Assembly (NCBI RefSeq): GCF_010448835.1
Contig: NZ_CP048409.1
Coordinates: forward strand, 1,682,001-1,746,000
Source: Draconibacterium halophilum
Lineage (GTDB): Bacteria > Bacteroidota > Bacteroidia > Bacteroidales > Prolixibacteraceae
Length of the DNA stretch: 64,000 nucleotides
Direction of reading: 5' to 3'
The notes under the pieces are model-generated. The model worked only from the letters and a program-made list of their open reading frames with translations. It did not search any database and was not told the DNA's origin. Made by a program: the position numbers and the translations under genes. This document shows positions 54,785 through 63,701 of the stretch, piece after piece. Each line of letters starts with the position of its first letter. Position 1 is the stretch's first letter.

Positions 54785-55195
54785 CTAATCTATCGAGTCG
54801 TAAACAATCACTTTATTCCACAAGTGCTGGTTTTCCTCTACAAATTTCAGGTGAATCGGATCAACCTGGTACGAATCCTGGTCGGCCTGACTATCGAATA
54901 GTACCATAAACGACACCGAATAGGAATGGTCTACCACATCACGGTCTTCTGTGGATGCCGGAAAACCAATGTGACTCAGTTTTATGGTTTTAATTTTGGT
55001 GAGTTGGTTTAGAGCTTCAACCAGTTGTTTTTTATGCTGCTCGTTTGCAGGTTCTTTTAACCAGAAAAACACATGATGTATCAGCGCATTCTTAAGTTTT
55101 ACTTCGCCGGCTGTGGCACTTTTGGTAATAGGAAGCAAGGCCGAAAAGGTAACTCCCGCAACAGCTTTTTTTAAAAACGATCGTCGGTTTTTCAT
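54785..55195 (-). CDS. Dabb (stress-responsive alpha/beta-barrel) domain protein, exported
   Basis: A 136-residue protein. The first 30 residues are a signal sequence with NRRSFLKK, a Tat-like twin-arginine motif, then a hydrophobic stretch. Residues about 36-134 match the Dabb fold (dimeric alpha/beta barrel), opening with IHHVFFWLKEP and including FDSQADQDSYQVDPIHLKFV. Dabb proteins are small dimeric ferredoxin-like proteins; those with an export signal have no fixed function. It starts one base upstream of the kdsA stop on the same strand but has no clear metabolic tie to it. Confidence 0.85.
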   Translation of the reverse strand: MKNRRSFLKKAVAGVTFSALLPITKSATAGEVKLKNALIHHVFFWLKEPANEQHKKQLVEALNQLTKIKTIKLSHIGFPASTEDRDVVDHSYSVSFMVLFDSQADQDSYQVDPIHLKFVEENQHLWNKVIVYDSID

Positions 55196-55196
55196 T

Positions 55197-56015
55197 TTAT
55201 ATTTTATTTATGGTTTGTTTAATCAGAACGAGTTTTGTCAACAGCGATTCCAGTAAATCAAGCCGCAACATATTGGCACCATCCGATTTTGCTTCGGCCG
55301 GATTTGGGTGTGTTTCAATAAATATTCCATCGGCACCAACGGCAATTCCCGCGCGTGCAACCGTTTCAATCAATTCCGGTTTGCCACCGGTAACACCACT
55401 GGCCTGGTTGGGTTGCTGCAGCGAGTGGGTAATATCTAAAACAACCGGCACCTTCATTTCTTTCATCACCGGAATTCCGCGGTAATCCACCAACAAATCC
55501 TGGTAGCCAAAAGTTGTCCCCCGTTCCGTTAGGGCAATGTTATTGTTTCCGCTCTCACGTACTTTGTTAACAGCGAACTGCATGGCGTCGGCCGAGAGGA
55601 ACTGCCCCTTTTTTATATTTACCAACTTGCCGGTTTTTGCCGCAGCTACCAAAATATCAGTTTGGCGGCATAAAAAAGCCGGTATCTGCAATACGTCAAC
55701 ATATTCGGCGGCCATCGCAGCTTCGTTGGCTGTATGAATGTCGGTAACCACGGGAATATTAAACGATTCGCTCACTTTTCTCAGTATCTTCAATGCTTTT
55801 TTGTCGCCAATTCCTGTAAACGAATCGAGGCGCGAACGGTTGGCTTTTCGGTAGGAACCTTTAAAAATGTATGGAATCTTTAATTTTTCGGTAATGGCAA
55901 CCACTTTTTCGGCAATTTCCATTGCCATCGTTTCACTTTCAATGGCACACGGACCGGCCATTAAAAAGAAATTATCGCTTTCGGTATTTTTAAGTTTATC
56001 TAGTTGTGGAATCAT
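55197..56015 (-). CDS. kdsA: 3-deoxy-8-phosphooctulonate (KDO-8-P) synthase
   Basis: A 272-residue aldolase that condenses phosphoenolpyruvate with arabinose 5-phosphate, the committed step to KDO of lipopolysaccharide. The start is placed at the ATG at 56015, giving MIPQLDKLKN and the normal length; a further in-frame ATG at 56117 would add 34 residues of poor composition and overlap the hairpin at 56085. Family marks are FFLMAGPCAIES (near 16), FKGSYRKANRSR, TDIHT and DGIFIETHPNP near the C terminus. The gene precedes the Dabb gene with a one-base gap, so the two may be co-transcribed. Core lipid A-KDO genes are otherwise absent from the window. Confidence 0.95.
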   Translation of the reverse strand: MIPQLDKLKNTESDNFFLMAGPCAIESETMAMEIAEKVVAITEKLKIPYIFKGSYRKANRSRLDSFTGIGDKKALKILRKVSESFNIPVVTDIHTANEAAMAAEYVDVLQIPAFLCRQTDILVAAAKTGKLVNIKKGQFLSADAMQFAVNKVRESGNNNIALTERGTTFGYQDLLVDYRGIPVMKEMKVPVVLDITHSLQQPNQASGVTGGKPELIETVARAGIAVGADGIFIETHPNPAEAKSDGANMLRLDLLESLLTKLVLIKQTINKI

Positions 56016-56727
56016 GGAATTACTTTTTGTGCTAAAAGTAATAAGAATGTTTGGGTTATGGTTGAGACAGGTATATAAAACACAAATGGGAACTATTTTG
56101 TTACAAATAGCTCCCATTCACTTTCAAGCAACCGAAGTTACTTTTGGTGCCAGGCTACGGTTATTACGACCGGCTTCAGCTTTTTCTTTCGAATCGGCTT
56201 TTGCCCTTACTTTCCGGTTTGGCTTTCTACGGCTAAACCTTCCGGTTGTTCTTTTGGTAATCGCGCTTACCTTCCTGAACGAAGTGTCTGTCAGTGTATT
56301 CGGTTAATCCCTAAGGATGTCCCCTTTCCAATCAACGGGATTGAGTTGCCTCGTTTTCGTTGTGCAGTTTTGCAGCTGAAACCTTGGTTTCTGTACTTCC
56401 TGCCTGATGACTCAATCTTGAAAGAACTTCTGGAACTTCTTTCAGATGATTGCCTGAACTTTGATATTCCAGAATATCGCGTTCAAACTTCAGCTTTTTC
56501 ATTGTGCCGCCCCGAGGGGTGGGATGAAATGGTTCCGGTTCCGACTAAGAAACTTTCTCCGTTTCCACAATTTCCAAGCAGCCTTTTATCGCTCACCTGA
56601 TAGATCAAATATACAGCGAAAAATGAAAAATACAAGTGATATTCAGTCGTTTATATTCACCATGAATTAACCGTGGTTATTAACAATTGTTAATAAGGTC
56701 GTTTTGTCTTTTATCAGTGGTTTAGCT
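56016..56727 (-). other. Unassigned 712-base stretch: possible structured RNA or decayed small gene
   Basis: No convincing gene was found between kdsA and the GH29 gene. On the - strand a 56-codon open frame runs from an ATG at 56502 to a TGA at 56332 (MKKLKFERDILEY... ), followed by Lys/Arg-rich fragments in other frames down to about 56120. Many small hairpins occur on the same strand, for example GATATTC/GAATATC, GAAAGAA/TTCTTTC, GAAACC/GGTTTC, GGTAA/TTACC and TTTCAT/ATGAAA. A terminator-like hairpin closes the segment at 56085-56117. I recognise no RNase P, tmRNA, SRP or 6S signature. Either a structured RNA or a degenerate coding region is possible. Confidence 0.3.
56085..56117 (-). terminator. 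Terminator-like hairpin upstream of kdsA
   Basis: AATGGGAaCTATTT pairs with AAATAGcTCCCATT around a short loop. On the - strand it is followed by TTGTGTTTTAT, a moderately T-rich stretch, so it could end a transcript from the unassigned region above. Confidence 0.5.
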
Positions 56728-58518
56728 TTATTTAATCCACAACCATTGGAACTTGATCGGATCTGCTTCGCTTGGTTGAATACTGAGTTTGATGGTGTAA
56801 AAACCAGGTTCGGGGAAATCGATTGTACCTATTTTGTTCGATTCGAAATTATCGATATGCCAATCCTGATTGGGTTCGGCAACTGTTTGTCTGGTTGGAT
56901 GCACCGAATGATATAACGATTGCCCGGCAGCTTTTAGAAGAATCTGGCTGTTATTTCTGTTGCCCTGAAAGCTATAAGATACATCCACTCTTTTTTTGCC
57001 CGGTTGGTCGACGTATATTTTCCAGTTAAAGTCAGTAACGCCATTCGCTGCCACAAACGCCGGAATTGTTCCGTATTTTGAAGGAGGCGTAATTTCCATT
57101 GATTGAGGTTGCGGATTTTGATTTCCGGGAAGCAATGAATAACCATCGTCAGTTGTTTTGGCAACAATTCCATCTGTAATTTCGGGTTTCGATTCGTATT
57201 CAGCAACAAGCACTGATACGTATGGATCGGGTTGGTCTGTGGGCAGGCTAATATATGTAAATGCGTTGGAGTGCGAAAAGGAGAGTGGTGATTTTTGTTT
57301 ATCTGCCAATAGATAGATTTTTTTAGGCGTTGTGGTAATTCCGGAAAGATTCAGGTGATCGGTTAATGGCCAGTTATAAACATGGAGGAACAATTTAAAG
57401 GTGTTTCCATCCTGTTTGCAGGTTATTTTTCCCCAATCGTGTAGGTCTTTGTTTAAATCGAAAGCTTCTGCTCCATAAATCGATGCGCCGTTTATCTGCA
57501 GCCATTTTCCCATTTCAAGCATGCGCTGGGAAATTTCGTAAGGTACATCACCGTTTGCCCGAGGTCCGATATTCAGCATAAAATTACCATTCAAACTAAC
57601 ATTCCCAATTAAGGATTTTAATAATGTTGACGTTGATTTCCATTGCGAATCGGACGAATGAAATCCCCATGAATGCGCAACTGTTGCCGGTGATTGCCAG
57701 GGGAAATTTTCCTTTTTGTTACCAAGCTGGTTGTCGCCCAGGGTTTTGTAATCAATGTCGGGATCTTCTTCAATCGACAATCCTAAACGTGAATTCACCA
57801 GACAGTTGGGCTGTAATTCGCGTATCAATGATTTTAGCTGCAATAATTGTTCTTTGGTAACAATACTTTCAGAATGATGGATCCACATATCAAACCACAG
57901 CATAGATATATCGCCATAATTGGTCAACAGCTCGGTGATTTGTGGTATTACTTTCTCTTGCCAGTAGCGGTCGTAATCGTTTTCTGATAATTTGTAAATC
58001 TCGCGGCTATGGTCCCAGCCAAGTGGGTGCTCCCAGTCAACCCAGTGAGAATAGTACAGACAAAGTTTAATGTCGTGTTTTTTGCAGGCTGCAGCCATTT
58101 CGGCAATAATATCGCGTTTTGGATTGGTGTAATTCCCAAGGTCGTAATCGCTTACCTTGCTGTCCCATATTCCAAAACCATCGTGGTGCTTGGCTGTAAT
58201 GGTGATGTATTTCATCCCTGACTTTTTGGCCAGAATTACCCACTCTTCCGGATCAATTTCGTCCCATTGAAAGCGGTCAAGGAGCGTAACATATTCGTCG
58301 GGATCAATACTGTTTCTGTACAAGATCCATTCAGCATAGTTGTTATCATTACGAAGTTTTTCGCCTTTCCAGTAACCTTCGGCACCACTGTAAACGCCCC
58401 AGTGTATAAACATTCCAAAGCGTGAATCGGTAAACCATTGGGCGCGTTCATTGGTATCTTTCTGGCTCCAGGAAGTCAGGTAGCAAAGCAGGCAACCGAA
58501 GACAATCAGGTTTTTCAT
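56728..58518 (-). CDS. GH29 alpha-L-fucosidase
   Basis: A 596-residue exported enzyme with a Sec signal (about 1-19). The catalytic (beta/alpha)8 domain spans about 22-350, with the FGMFIHWG motif, the AKHHDGF motif and the nucleophile Asp 210 in WFDMW. The C-terminal part (about 370-596) contains beta-sandwich domains, the last of which (about 480-596) looks like a carbohydrate-binding module. GH29 enzymes are retaining alpha-L-fucosidases; targets may be fucose on rhamnogalacturonan-II, xyloglucan, N-glycans or algal polysaccharides. With GH92 nearby, N-glycan or mixed host/algal glycans are plausible. The gene stands alone, with 210 bases on one side to the unassigned stretch and 52 on the other to nspC. 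Confidence 0.93.
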   Translation of the reverse strand: MKNLIVFGCLLCYLTSWSQKDTNERAQWFTDSRFGMFIHWGVYSGAEGYWKGEKLRNDNNYAEWILYRNSIDPDEYVTLLDRFQWDEIDPEEWVILAKKSGMKYITITAKHHDGFGIWDSKVSDYDLGNYTNPKRDIIAEMAAACKKHDIKLCLYYSHWVDWEHPLGWDHSREIYKLSENDYDRYWQEKVIPQITELLTNYGDISMLWFDMWIHHSESIVTKEQLLQLKSLIRELQPNCLVNSRLGLSIEEDPDIDYKTLGDNQLGNKKENFPWQSPATVAHSWGFHSSDSQWKSTSTLLKSLIGNVSLNGNFMLNIGPRANGDVPYEISQRMLEMGKWLQINGASIYGAEAFDLNKDLHDWGKITCKQDGNTFKLFLHVYNWPLTDHLNLSGITTTPKKIYLLADKQKSPLSFSHSNAFTYISLPTDQPDPYVSVLVAEYESKPEITDGIVAKTTDDGYSLLPGNQNPQPQSMEITPPSKYGTIPAFVAANGVTDFNWKIYVDQPGKKRVDVSYSFQGNRNNSQILLKAAGQSLYHSVHPTRQTVAEPNQDWHIDNFESNKIGTIDFPEPGFYTIKLSIQPSEADPIKFQWLWIK

Positions 58519-58570
58519 AGTTGGTTTATTGATTTTGATGTGCAGCTTTTAGCTGAATAGTTGCTTGTCT

Positions 58571-59707
58571 TTATGACAAGCGGTTTTTAAAATCTTGATA
58601 CTTAAACTTCCGCACAATGCGTAGTTCGTCATCTTTTGTCCAAATGGCGATTGCCGGATGATTTACACCATTAAACATGGTGGTTTTTACCATGGTGTAG
58701 TGAATCATATCGAGGAAAATAATTTGTTCGCCAATTTTTAATTCGCGGCCAAAGTCGTATGCTTCCATAAAATCACCTGCTAAACAGCTTCCACCTCCTA
58801 AACGGTAAAGGTGTTGACTTTCTTCAGATGGATCTTTTGCGTCAACAATTTTTGGACGATAAGGCATTTCCAGCGTATCGGGCATGTGGGCTGTAAACGA
58901 CACATCGAGAATAGCCGTTTTAACGCCTTTGTGTTCCACAATATCCTGAATGGTTGCTACCAACACGCCGGTTTCCCATGCAATGGCACTGCCGGGTTCC
59001 AGAATCACTTTTACATCGTATTTTTCTCGGAAAGCGGTGAGAAGTTGAATTAAATGCTGGTGATCGTAACCTTCGCGAGTCATTAAATGACCGCCACCCA
59101 TATTTACCCATTTTACCTGGTGCAGGTATTTGCCATATTTATTTTCCAGGTTTTCCAATACTTTTTCAAGACTGTAAGAATCCGATTCGCACAACACATG
59201 AAAATGAATGCCTTCAATTCCTTCCGGCAATTCTTCGGGCATTTCATCGCTGCCAACTCCCAATCGCGATCCCGGTGCACTTGGATTGTACAGATCGGTA
59301 CCCACATCAGAGTATTCAGGATTCACGCGAATTCCACAAGAAATTTTATGACCGGCCGTTTGTGTGCGTTGGTGATACTTTTCAAACTGCCTGACTGAGT
59401 TAAAAACAATATGGCTGCTGTAGCTCATCAATTCGTCAAATTCATGATCGAGGTACACCGGCGAGTAAAGATGTGCGCGTGTTTTCATTTCCTCGAAACA
59501 CAAACGCGCTTCGTACAACGAGCTGGCTGTTGCACCTTTTAAATATTCGCGAACAATGGGAAATGCGCTCCACATGGCAAATCCTTTAAAGGCGAGAATG
59601 ATTTCGATTCCTGCTTTCTGCTGAACACGATTAATAAGTTCCAGGTTATTACGAAGCAGTTTTTCATCGAGAACAAAAGTCGGTGAAGGTATTTCTTTAT
59701 AATTCAA
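58571..59707 (-). CDS. nspC: Carboxynorspermidine/carboxyspermidine decarboxylase
   Basis: A 378-residue PLP enzyme of the fold III (alanine racemase-like) group. It decarboxylates carboxyspermidine (or carboxynorspermidine) to spermidine (or norspermidine). The PLP Lys is Lys 41 in LAFKGFAMW, the family-typical GIRVNPEYS is near 130, HFHVLCES follows, and GGSCLAGD with DFGR near the C terminus carries the Cys of the active site. The apparent start is TTG at 59707; no ATG or GTG lies ahead of the conserved N terminus in frame. It is 69 bases after the carboxynorspermidine synthase gene, with a terminator in between, so the two belong to the same pathway but possibly not the same transcript. 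Confidence 0.93.
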   Translation of the reverse strand: MNYKEIPSPTFVLDEKLLRNNLELINRVQQKAGIEIILAFKGFAMWSAFPIVREYLKGATASSLYEARLCFEEMKTRAHLYSPVYLDHEFDELMSYSSHIVFNSVRQFEKYHQRTQTAGHKISCGIRVNPEYSDVGTDLYNPSAPGSRLGVGSDEMPEELPEGIEGIHFHVLCESDSYSLEKVLENLENKYGKYLHQVKWVNMGGGHLMTREGYDHQHLIQLLTAFREKYDVKVILEPGSAIAWETGVLVATIQDIVEHKGVKTAILDVSFTAHMPDTLEMPYRPKIVDAKDPSEESQHLYRLGGGSCLAGDFMEAYDFGRELKIGEQIIFLDMIHYTMVKTTMFNGVNHPAIAIWTKDDELRIVRKFKYQDFKNRLS

Positions 59708-59730
59708 AGTCGATAATTTTAGCGGTTAAA

Positions 59731-59760
59731 TAAAAAGCCCCAAGCTCATGACTCGGGGCT
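59731..59760 (-). terminator. Intrinsic terminator after the carboxynorspermidine synthase gene
   Basis: On the - strand AGCCCC pairs with GGGGCT (59755-59760 with 59736-59741) and a TTTTTA run follows. It is 16 bases past the stop codon and 24 bases before the nspC start, so the two genes may be partly uncoupled. Confidence 0.75.
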
Positions 59761-59776
59761 CGTAGCTCATATCTTG

Positions 59777-60970
59777 TTACAATTCCAGATCGCCGTTAAT
59801 TTCTTCGTTCCATGGCAAACCGTGTTCACCGATTTTCTCCATAAATGGATCAGGATTAAATTCTTCAACGTTAAATACACCTTCGCCTTTCCATTTTCCG
59901 GTAAGCACCATCATGGCACCCAGCATTGCCGGAACACCGGTTGTGTAAGAAACGCCTTGCGTTCCCGTTTCTTCAAAAGCTTTTTTGTGGCTGCAGTTGT
60001 TCCAAACGTAATATGTTTTTTCTTCGCCGTCTTTTATTCCTTTAATTCGGCAACCGATTGATGTTTCGCCGGTGTAATTATCACCCAGATCGCCCGGATT
60101 TGGCAGCACCTCTTTCAGGAATTCCAACGGAATAATGTCAACACCTTTGTATTTTACCGGATCAATGCGGCTCATACCAATATTTTCAATCACGCGAAGG
60201 TGAGTTAGGTATTCGTCGCCAAAAGTCATCCAGAAACGGGCGCGTTTTAAACTTGGGAAGTTTTTGGTCAACGACTCCAGTTCTTCGTGATAAAGAACGT
60301 ACGAATTGCGTGCTCCGATATTTGGGTAATTCAACGCCTTTTTTATTTCAAAAGGTTTGGTCTCTACCCACTGCCCGTTTTCCCAGTAGCGGCCGTTTTG
60401 AGTTATCTCGCGAATATTGATCTCCGGGTTAAAATTAGTGGCAAATGCTTTTCCGTGGTCGCCGCCGTTGCAATCCACAATATCGAGGTAGTGCATTTCA
60501 TCAAAATGATGTTTAGCTGCGTGTGCCGTGTAAATACTGGTCACTCCGGGATCGAATCCACAACCCAATACCGCCATAATACCTTTTTCTTTAAAACGAT
60601 CGTGGTAGGCCCACTGCCAGCTGTACTCGAATTTGGCTTCATCTTTAGGCTCATAATTGGCCGTATCTAAATAGTTTACGCCGGTTTCCAGGCAGGCATC
60701 CATAATTGGAAGATCCTGATAGGGGAGCGCAACATTGATAACCAGTTCCGGTTGAAATTCTTTTATCAGCGCAACTGTAGCTGCAACATTATCGGCATTT
60801 AACGAGGCCGTTTTAATTCGTCCTTTACCAACTTCTTTTGCTATTACATCGCACTTCGATACGGTGCGGCTGGCCAATAGAATTTCTGAAAAAACTTCCG
60901 GATTATCCGCACACTTGCTGGCTACTACACGGCCAACACCTCCTGCTCCAATTATTAATACTTTACTCAT
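59777..60970 (-). CDS. Carboxynorspermidine synthase (saccharopine dehydrogenase family)
   Basis: A 397-residue NADPH-dependent dehydrogenase of the saccharopine/Lys9-like family, matching carboxynorspermidine/carboxyspermidine dehydrogenase (CANSDH). It joins putrescine (or diaminopropane) to aspartate semialdehyde. The Rossmann motif is IIGAGGVGRVV (5-15), followed by VINVALPYQDLPIM and the active-site segment LGCGFDPGVTSIY. The neighbouring nspC takes the product, which makes spermidine or norspermidine the end point. It is divergent from the agmatinase-family gene with 108 bases between start codons. Confidence 0.93.
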   Translation of the reverse strand: MSKVLIIGAGGVGRVVASKCADNPEVFSEILLASRTVSKCDVIAKEVGKGRIKTASLNADNVAATVALIKEFQPELVINVALPYQDLPIMDACLETGVNYLDTANYEPKDEAKFEYSWQWAYHDRFKEKGIMAVLGCGFDPGVTSIYTAHAAKHHFDEMHYLDIVDCNGGDHGKAFATNFNPEINIREITQNGRYWENGQWVETKPFEIKKALNYPNIGARNSYVLYHEELESLTKNFPSLKRARFWMTFGDEYLTHLRVIENIGMSRIDPVKYKGVDIIPLEFLKEVLPNPGDLGDNYTGETSIGCRIKGIKDGEEKTYYVWNNCSHKKAFEETGTQGVSYTTGVPAMLGAMMVLTGKWKGEGVFNVEEFNPDPFMEKIGEHGLPWNEEINGDLEL

Positions 60971-61078
60971 GTTTTTCTTTACTCATTTTAATTCAATAAC
61001 ATAAACTATATTCACCCGAATATTGTAATTTCGTGTGAGCATTACAAATAATCAGAGACAAATTAAGCATTTTTTTTG

Positions 61079-62107
61079 ATGAGTGAAACTTTCGAAAATA
61101 AAGATTTTAACCCAAATAGAGTGGGACTAAAAAACGGCAATTTTATTGGTCTTCCGTATGATGAGGATTCTGCCGAAGTTGTGCTGCTTCCGGTGCCCTG
61201 GGATGTTACGGTTTCGTATGGCGAAGGAACAGCACTGGCACCTGCAAAGATTCTGGAAGCATCATCACAATTGGATTTATTTGATCCGGATGTAAAAGAT
61301 GCCTGGAAACGTGGAATTTATTTTCAGCCCGTAAGCGAAGCGGTTTTGGAGATTCGAAACAAGTTGCGACCCAAAGCAGCGCGCTATATCAATTTTCTGG
61401 AGAATGGCGGAACTATTTCGGAGAATGAGACGTTGCAACAAAACCTGTTGGAGATCAACCAGCAATGCGAAGCCATGAACTTTTTTGTTTATCGCGAAAC
61501 AACGAAATTACTTGACGCCGGAAAAATAGTAGGCTTGGTTGGTGGCGACCACAGTACTCCCTTAGGGTATTTTAAGGCGTTATCGGAAAAATACGATCGT
61601 TTTGGGGTGGTTCAGATTGATGCACATCTCGATTTGCGAAGTGCTTATGAAGGATTTACGTATTCACACGCTTCTGTTTTTTACAATGCCGTACAAATGC
61701 CCGAAATTAAAAAACTGGCTCAGGTTGGAATAAGGGATTGTTGCGATGAGGAAGTTGAGTTGGCAGAAAAAGACGATCGGATAGAAGTATATTTCGACCA
61801 GAAATTGAAAGAAGAGCAATTTAAAGGGGCCACCTGGGACGAACAATGCGACGAAATTATTAGCGAATTACCCGGTAATATTTACATCAGTTTTGATGTG
61901 GATGGACTGAATCCGAAACTTTGCCCGCAAACAGGAACGCCTGTGCCGGGAGGATTGGAGTATAACCAGGTTGTTTTTCTGTTTAAAAAGATTTTGGAGA
62001 GTGGCCGCCGGATTATTGGTTTCGATGTGTGCGAAACCGGAAATGCCGAGTGGGATGCCAATGTTGCAGCCCGAATCATATATAAACTCAGTTGTTTGGC
62101 CGGATAA
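61079..62107 (+). CDS. speB: Agmatinase-family ureohydrolase
   Basis: A 342-residue binuclear manganese hydrolase; the ATG at 61079 is used, since the in-frame TTG one codon upstream is not needed. All six metal ligands are visible: His 158 in GGDHS, Asp 181, His 183 and Asp 185 in DAHLD, and Asp 273 and Asp 275 in SFDVDGLNP. The usual DxDxxDP third motif reads DVDGLNP here, an Asp to Asn change outside the metal ligands. Its place between a spermidine synthase module and speA makes agmatinase (agmatine to putrescine and urea) the best guess; arginase, formimidoylglutamase and guanidinase share the fold and remain possible. It lies 178 bases upstream of speA on the same strand. Confidence 0.85.
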   Translation: MSETFENKDFNPNRVGLKNGNFIGLPYDEDSAEVVLLPVPWDVTVSYGEGTALAPAKILEASSQLDLFDPDVKDAWKRGIYFQPVSEAVLEIRNKLRPKAARYINFLENGGTISENETLQQNLLEINQQCEAMNFFVYRETTKLLDAGKIVGLVGGDHSTPLGYFKALSEKYDRFGVVQIDAHLDLRSAYEGFTYSHASVFYNAVQMPEIKKLAQVGIRDCCDEEVELAEKDDRIEVYFDQKLKEEQFKGATWDEQCDEIISELPGNIYISFDVDGLNPKLCPQTGTPVPGGLEYNQVVFLFKKILESGRRIIGFDVCETGNAEWDANVAARIIYKLSCLAG

Positions 62108-62285
62108 TTTTGATTGGTGCTACTTATTGTCTTACTTTGAAAAAAACGTTTCTATTTATAGGGAACAGTAAAATAGAACAGTGTTTTCGTTGATTTCATT
62201 TTTGGGTGGAAATATTCAAAAAAAATATTTTTATTTGCGCTTCGAAAGAAAAACGAAAAACACTAATAATTTATAGGGTTACTAG

Positions 62286-63701
62286 ATGAAGAATACTTAT
62301 TTTGATTTGATTGAGCAAAGCTATTATTTTCCACAGGAAGGCTTTGATTTAAGAGGTGATTCGCTTACATTTCATGGAATCTCATTAAAATATCTGATTA
62401 AAAAATATGGTACTCCGTTTAGGTTTATTTATCTGCCAAAAATTGGGGAACAAATAAAGAAGTCGCGTAACCTGTTTAATAAAGCCATTAAAAAGAATAA
62501 TTATGATGGCAAATATTATTATTGTTATTGCACCAAATGCAACCACTTTTCGCACGTGGTTAACGAAGCCTTAAAACACAATGTAAACCTCGAAACTTCG
62601 TCGTCGTACGATATTGATCTTATCCTTCATCTATTTAAGGACAAAAAGATTGACAAGAACCGGAAGATTATTCACAACGGTTACAAAACTCAGGAGTATC
62701 TTAAAAAGATTATCGATTTGCAACGGTTGGGTTTCAAGAATAACATTGTTATTCTTGATAGTATTAATGAGCTGGAACGGATTGAAAAACTGGCCAACGG
62801 CGAGACCGTAAAAGTGGGAATTCGCATGGCGATTAATGAAGAATCGCAGTCGGCGTATTATACTTCTCGGTTAGGAATACGGCATACAAAAATTCCGGAT
62901 TTTTTCGAAAAAAATATTAAAGGGAAGAAAAACATTGAACTAAAGATGCTTCACTTTTTTGTTGATTCGGGCGTAAAAGACAGCCTGTATTTTTGGGGGG
63001 AGTTTCAAAAAGCATTAAAGCTATACATCGACCTGAAGAAACAATGCGACTCGTTGGATTCTTTTAACCTGGGAGGTGGCTTTCCAATACGAAATCATTT
63101 GGGTTTCGAGTATGATTATGAGTACATGATTAAAGAAATTGTTGCCAACATTAAAACAGCTTGCTCGGCTGAGAATTTGCCCGATCCGGATATTTACACC
63201 GAATTTGGAAAATATACTGTTGGCGAAAGTGGAGCCATAATTTTCGAGGTGTTGGAGCAAAAACAGCAAAACGATACCGAAAGCTGGTACATCGTTAATA
63301 ACAGTCTGATGAATACCATTCCGGATGCGTGGTCTATTTTCGAGAAATTTATTTTGCTACCCATAAACAAGTGGAACAACGAATACAAACGCGTAAACAT
63401 TGGCGGTATTAGTTGCGACCACTCCGATTATTACAACTCGGAAGACTTTAATCAGGAGGTGCTTTTGCCTTCGTATGCCGATGAGGATAAAGAGCCGTTG
63501 TACCTTGGCTTTTTCCACACCGGAGCATACCAGGATGCTATTAGTGGATACGGCGGGATAAAACATTGTTTGATCCCCTCTCCGAAACATGTAATTATCG
63601 ATCGCGACGAAAAGGGTAACTTCTTCGATTATGTTTATCGTAATGAGCAGTCGGCCGATGAAATGTTTAAGATTTTGGGATACACCAAAGACGAGGAATA
63701 G
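62286..63701 (+). CDS. speA: Arginine decarboxylase (fold III PLP, compact Bacteroidota form)
   Basis: A 471-residue PLP decarboxylase of the alanine racemase-like group, shorter than the 630-residue E. coli SpeA. It converts arginine to agmatine. The PLP Lys is Lys 84 in YCTKCNHFSHV, the glycine-rich phosphate site is LGGGFP (near 262), EFGKYTVGE is the conserved C-terminal barrel motif and the catalytic Cys region is ISCDHSDYY. It feeds agmatine to the agmatinase-family protein encoded upstream and so to putrescine and the CANSDH/NspC pair on the opposite strand. Diaminopimelate decarboxylase is the nearest alternative, but the extended insertions and context favour arginine. Confidence 0.9.
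   Translation: MKNTYFDLIEQSYYFPQEGFDLRGDSLTFHGISLKYLIKKYGTPFRFIYLPKIGEQIKKSRNLFNKAIKKNNYDGKYYYCYCTKCNHFSHVVNEALKHNVNLETSSSYDIDLILHLFKDKKIDKNRKIIHNGYKTQEYLKKIIDLQRLGFKNNIVILDSINELERIEKLANGETVKVGIRMAINEESQSAYYTSRLGIRHTKIPDFFEKNIKGKKNIELKMLHFFVDSGVKDSLYFWGEFQKALKLYIDLKKQCDSLDSFNLGGGFPIRNHLGFEYDYEYMIKEIVANIKTACSAENLPDPDIYTEFGKYTVGESGAIIFEVLEQKQQNDTESWYIVNNSLMNTIPDAWSIFEKFILLPINKWNNEYKRVNIGGISCDHSDYYNSEDFNQEVLLPSYADEDKEPLYLGFFHTGAYQDAISGYGGIKHCLIPSPKHVIIDRDEKGNFFDYVYRNEQSADEMFKILGYTKDEE

Noticed and set aside
56016..56117. N-terminal extension of KdsA
   Set aside because: It adds 34 residues unlike the family and runs over a terminator-like hairpin; the ATG at 56015 gives the normal length.
55867..56307. 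146-codon open frame on the + strand
   Set aside because: It is antisense to the 5' part of kdsA and to the K/R-rich - strand fragments, has no family features and overlaps a hairpin.
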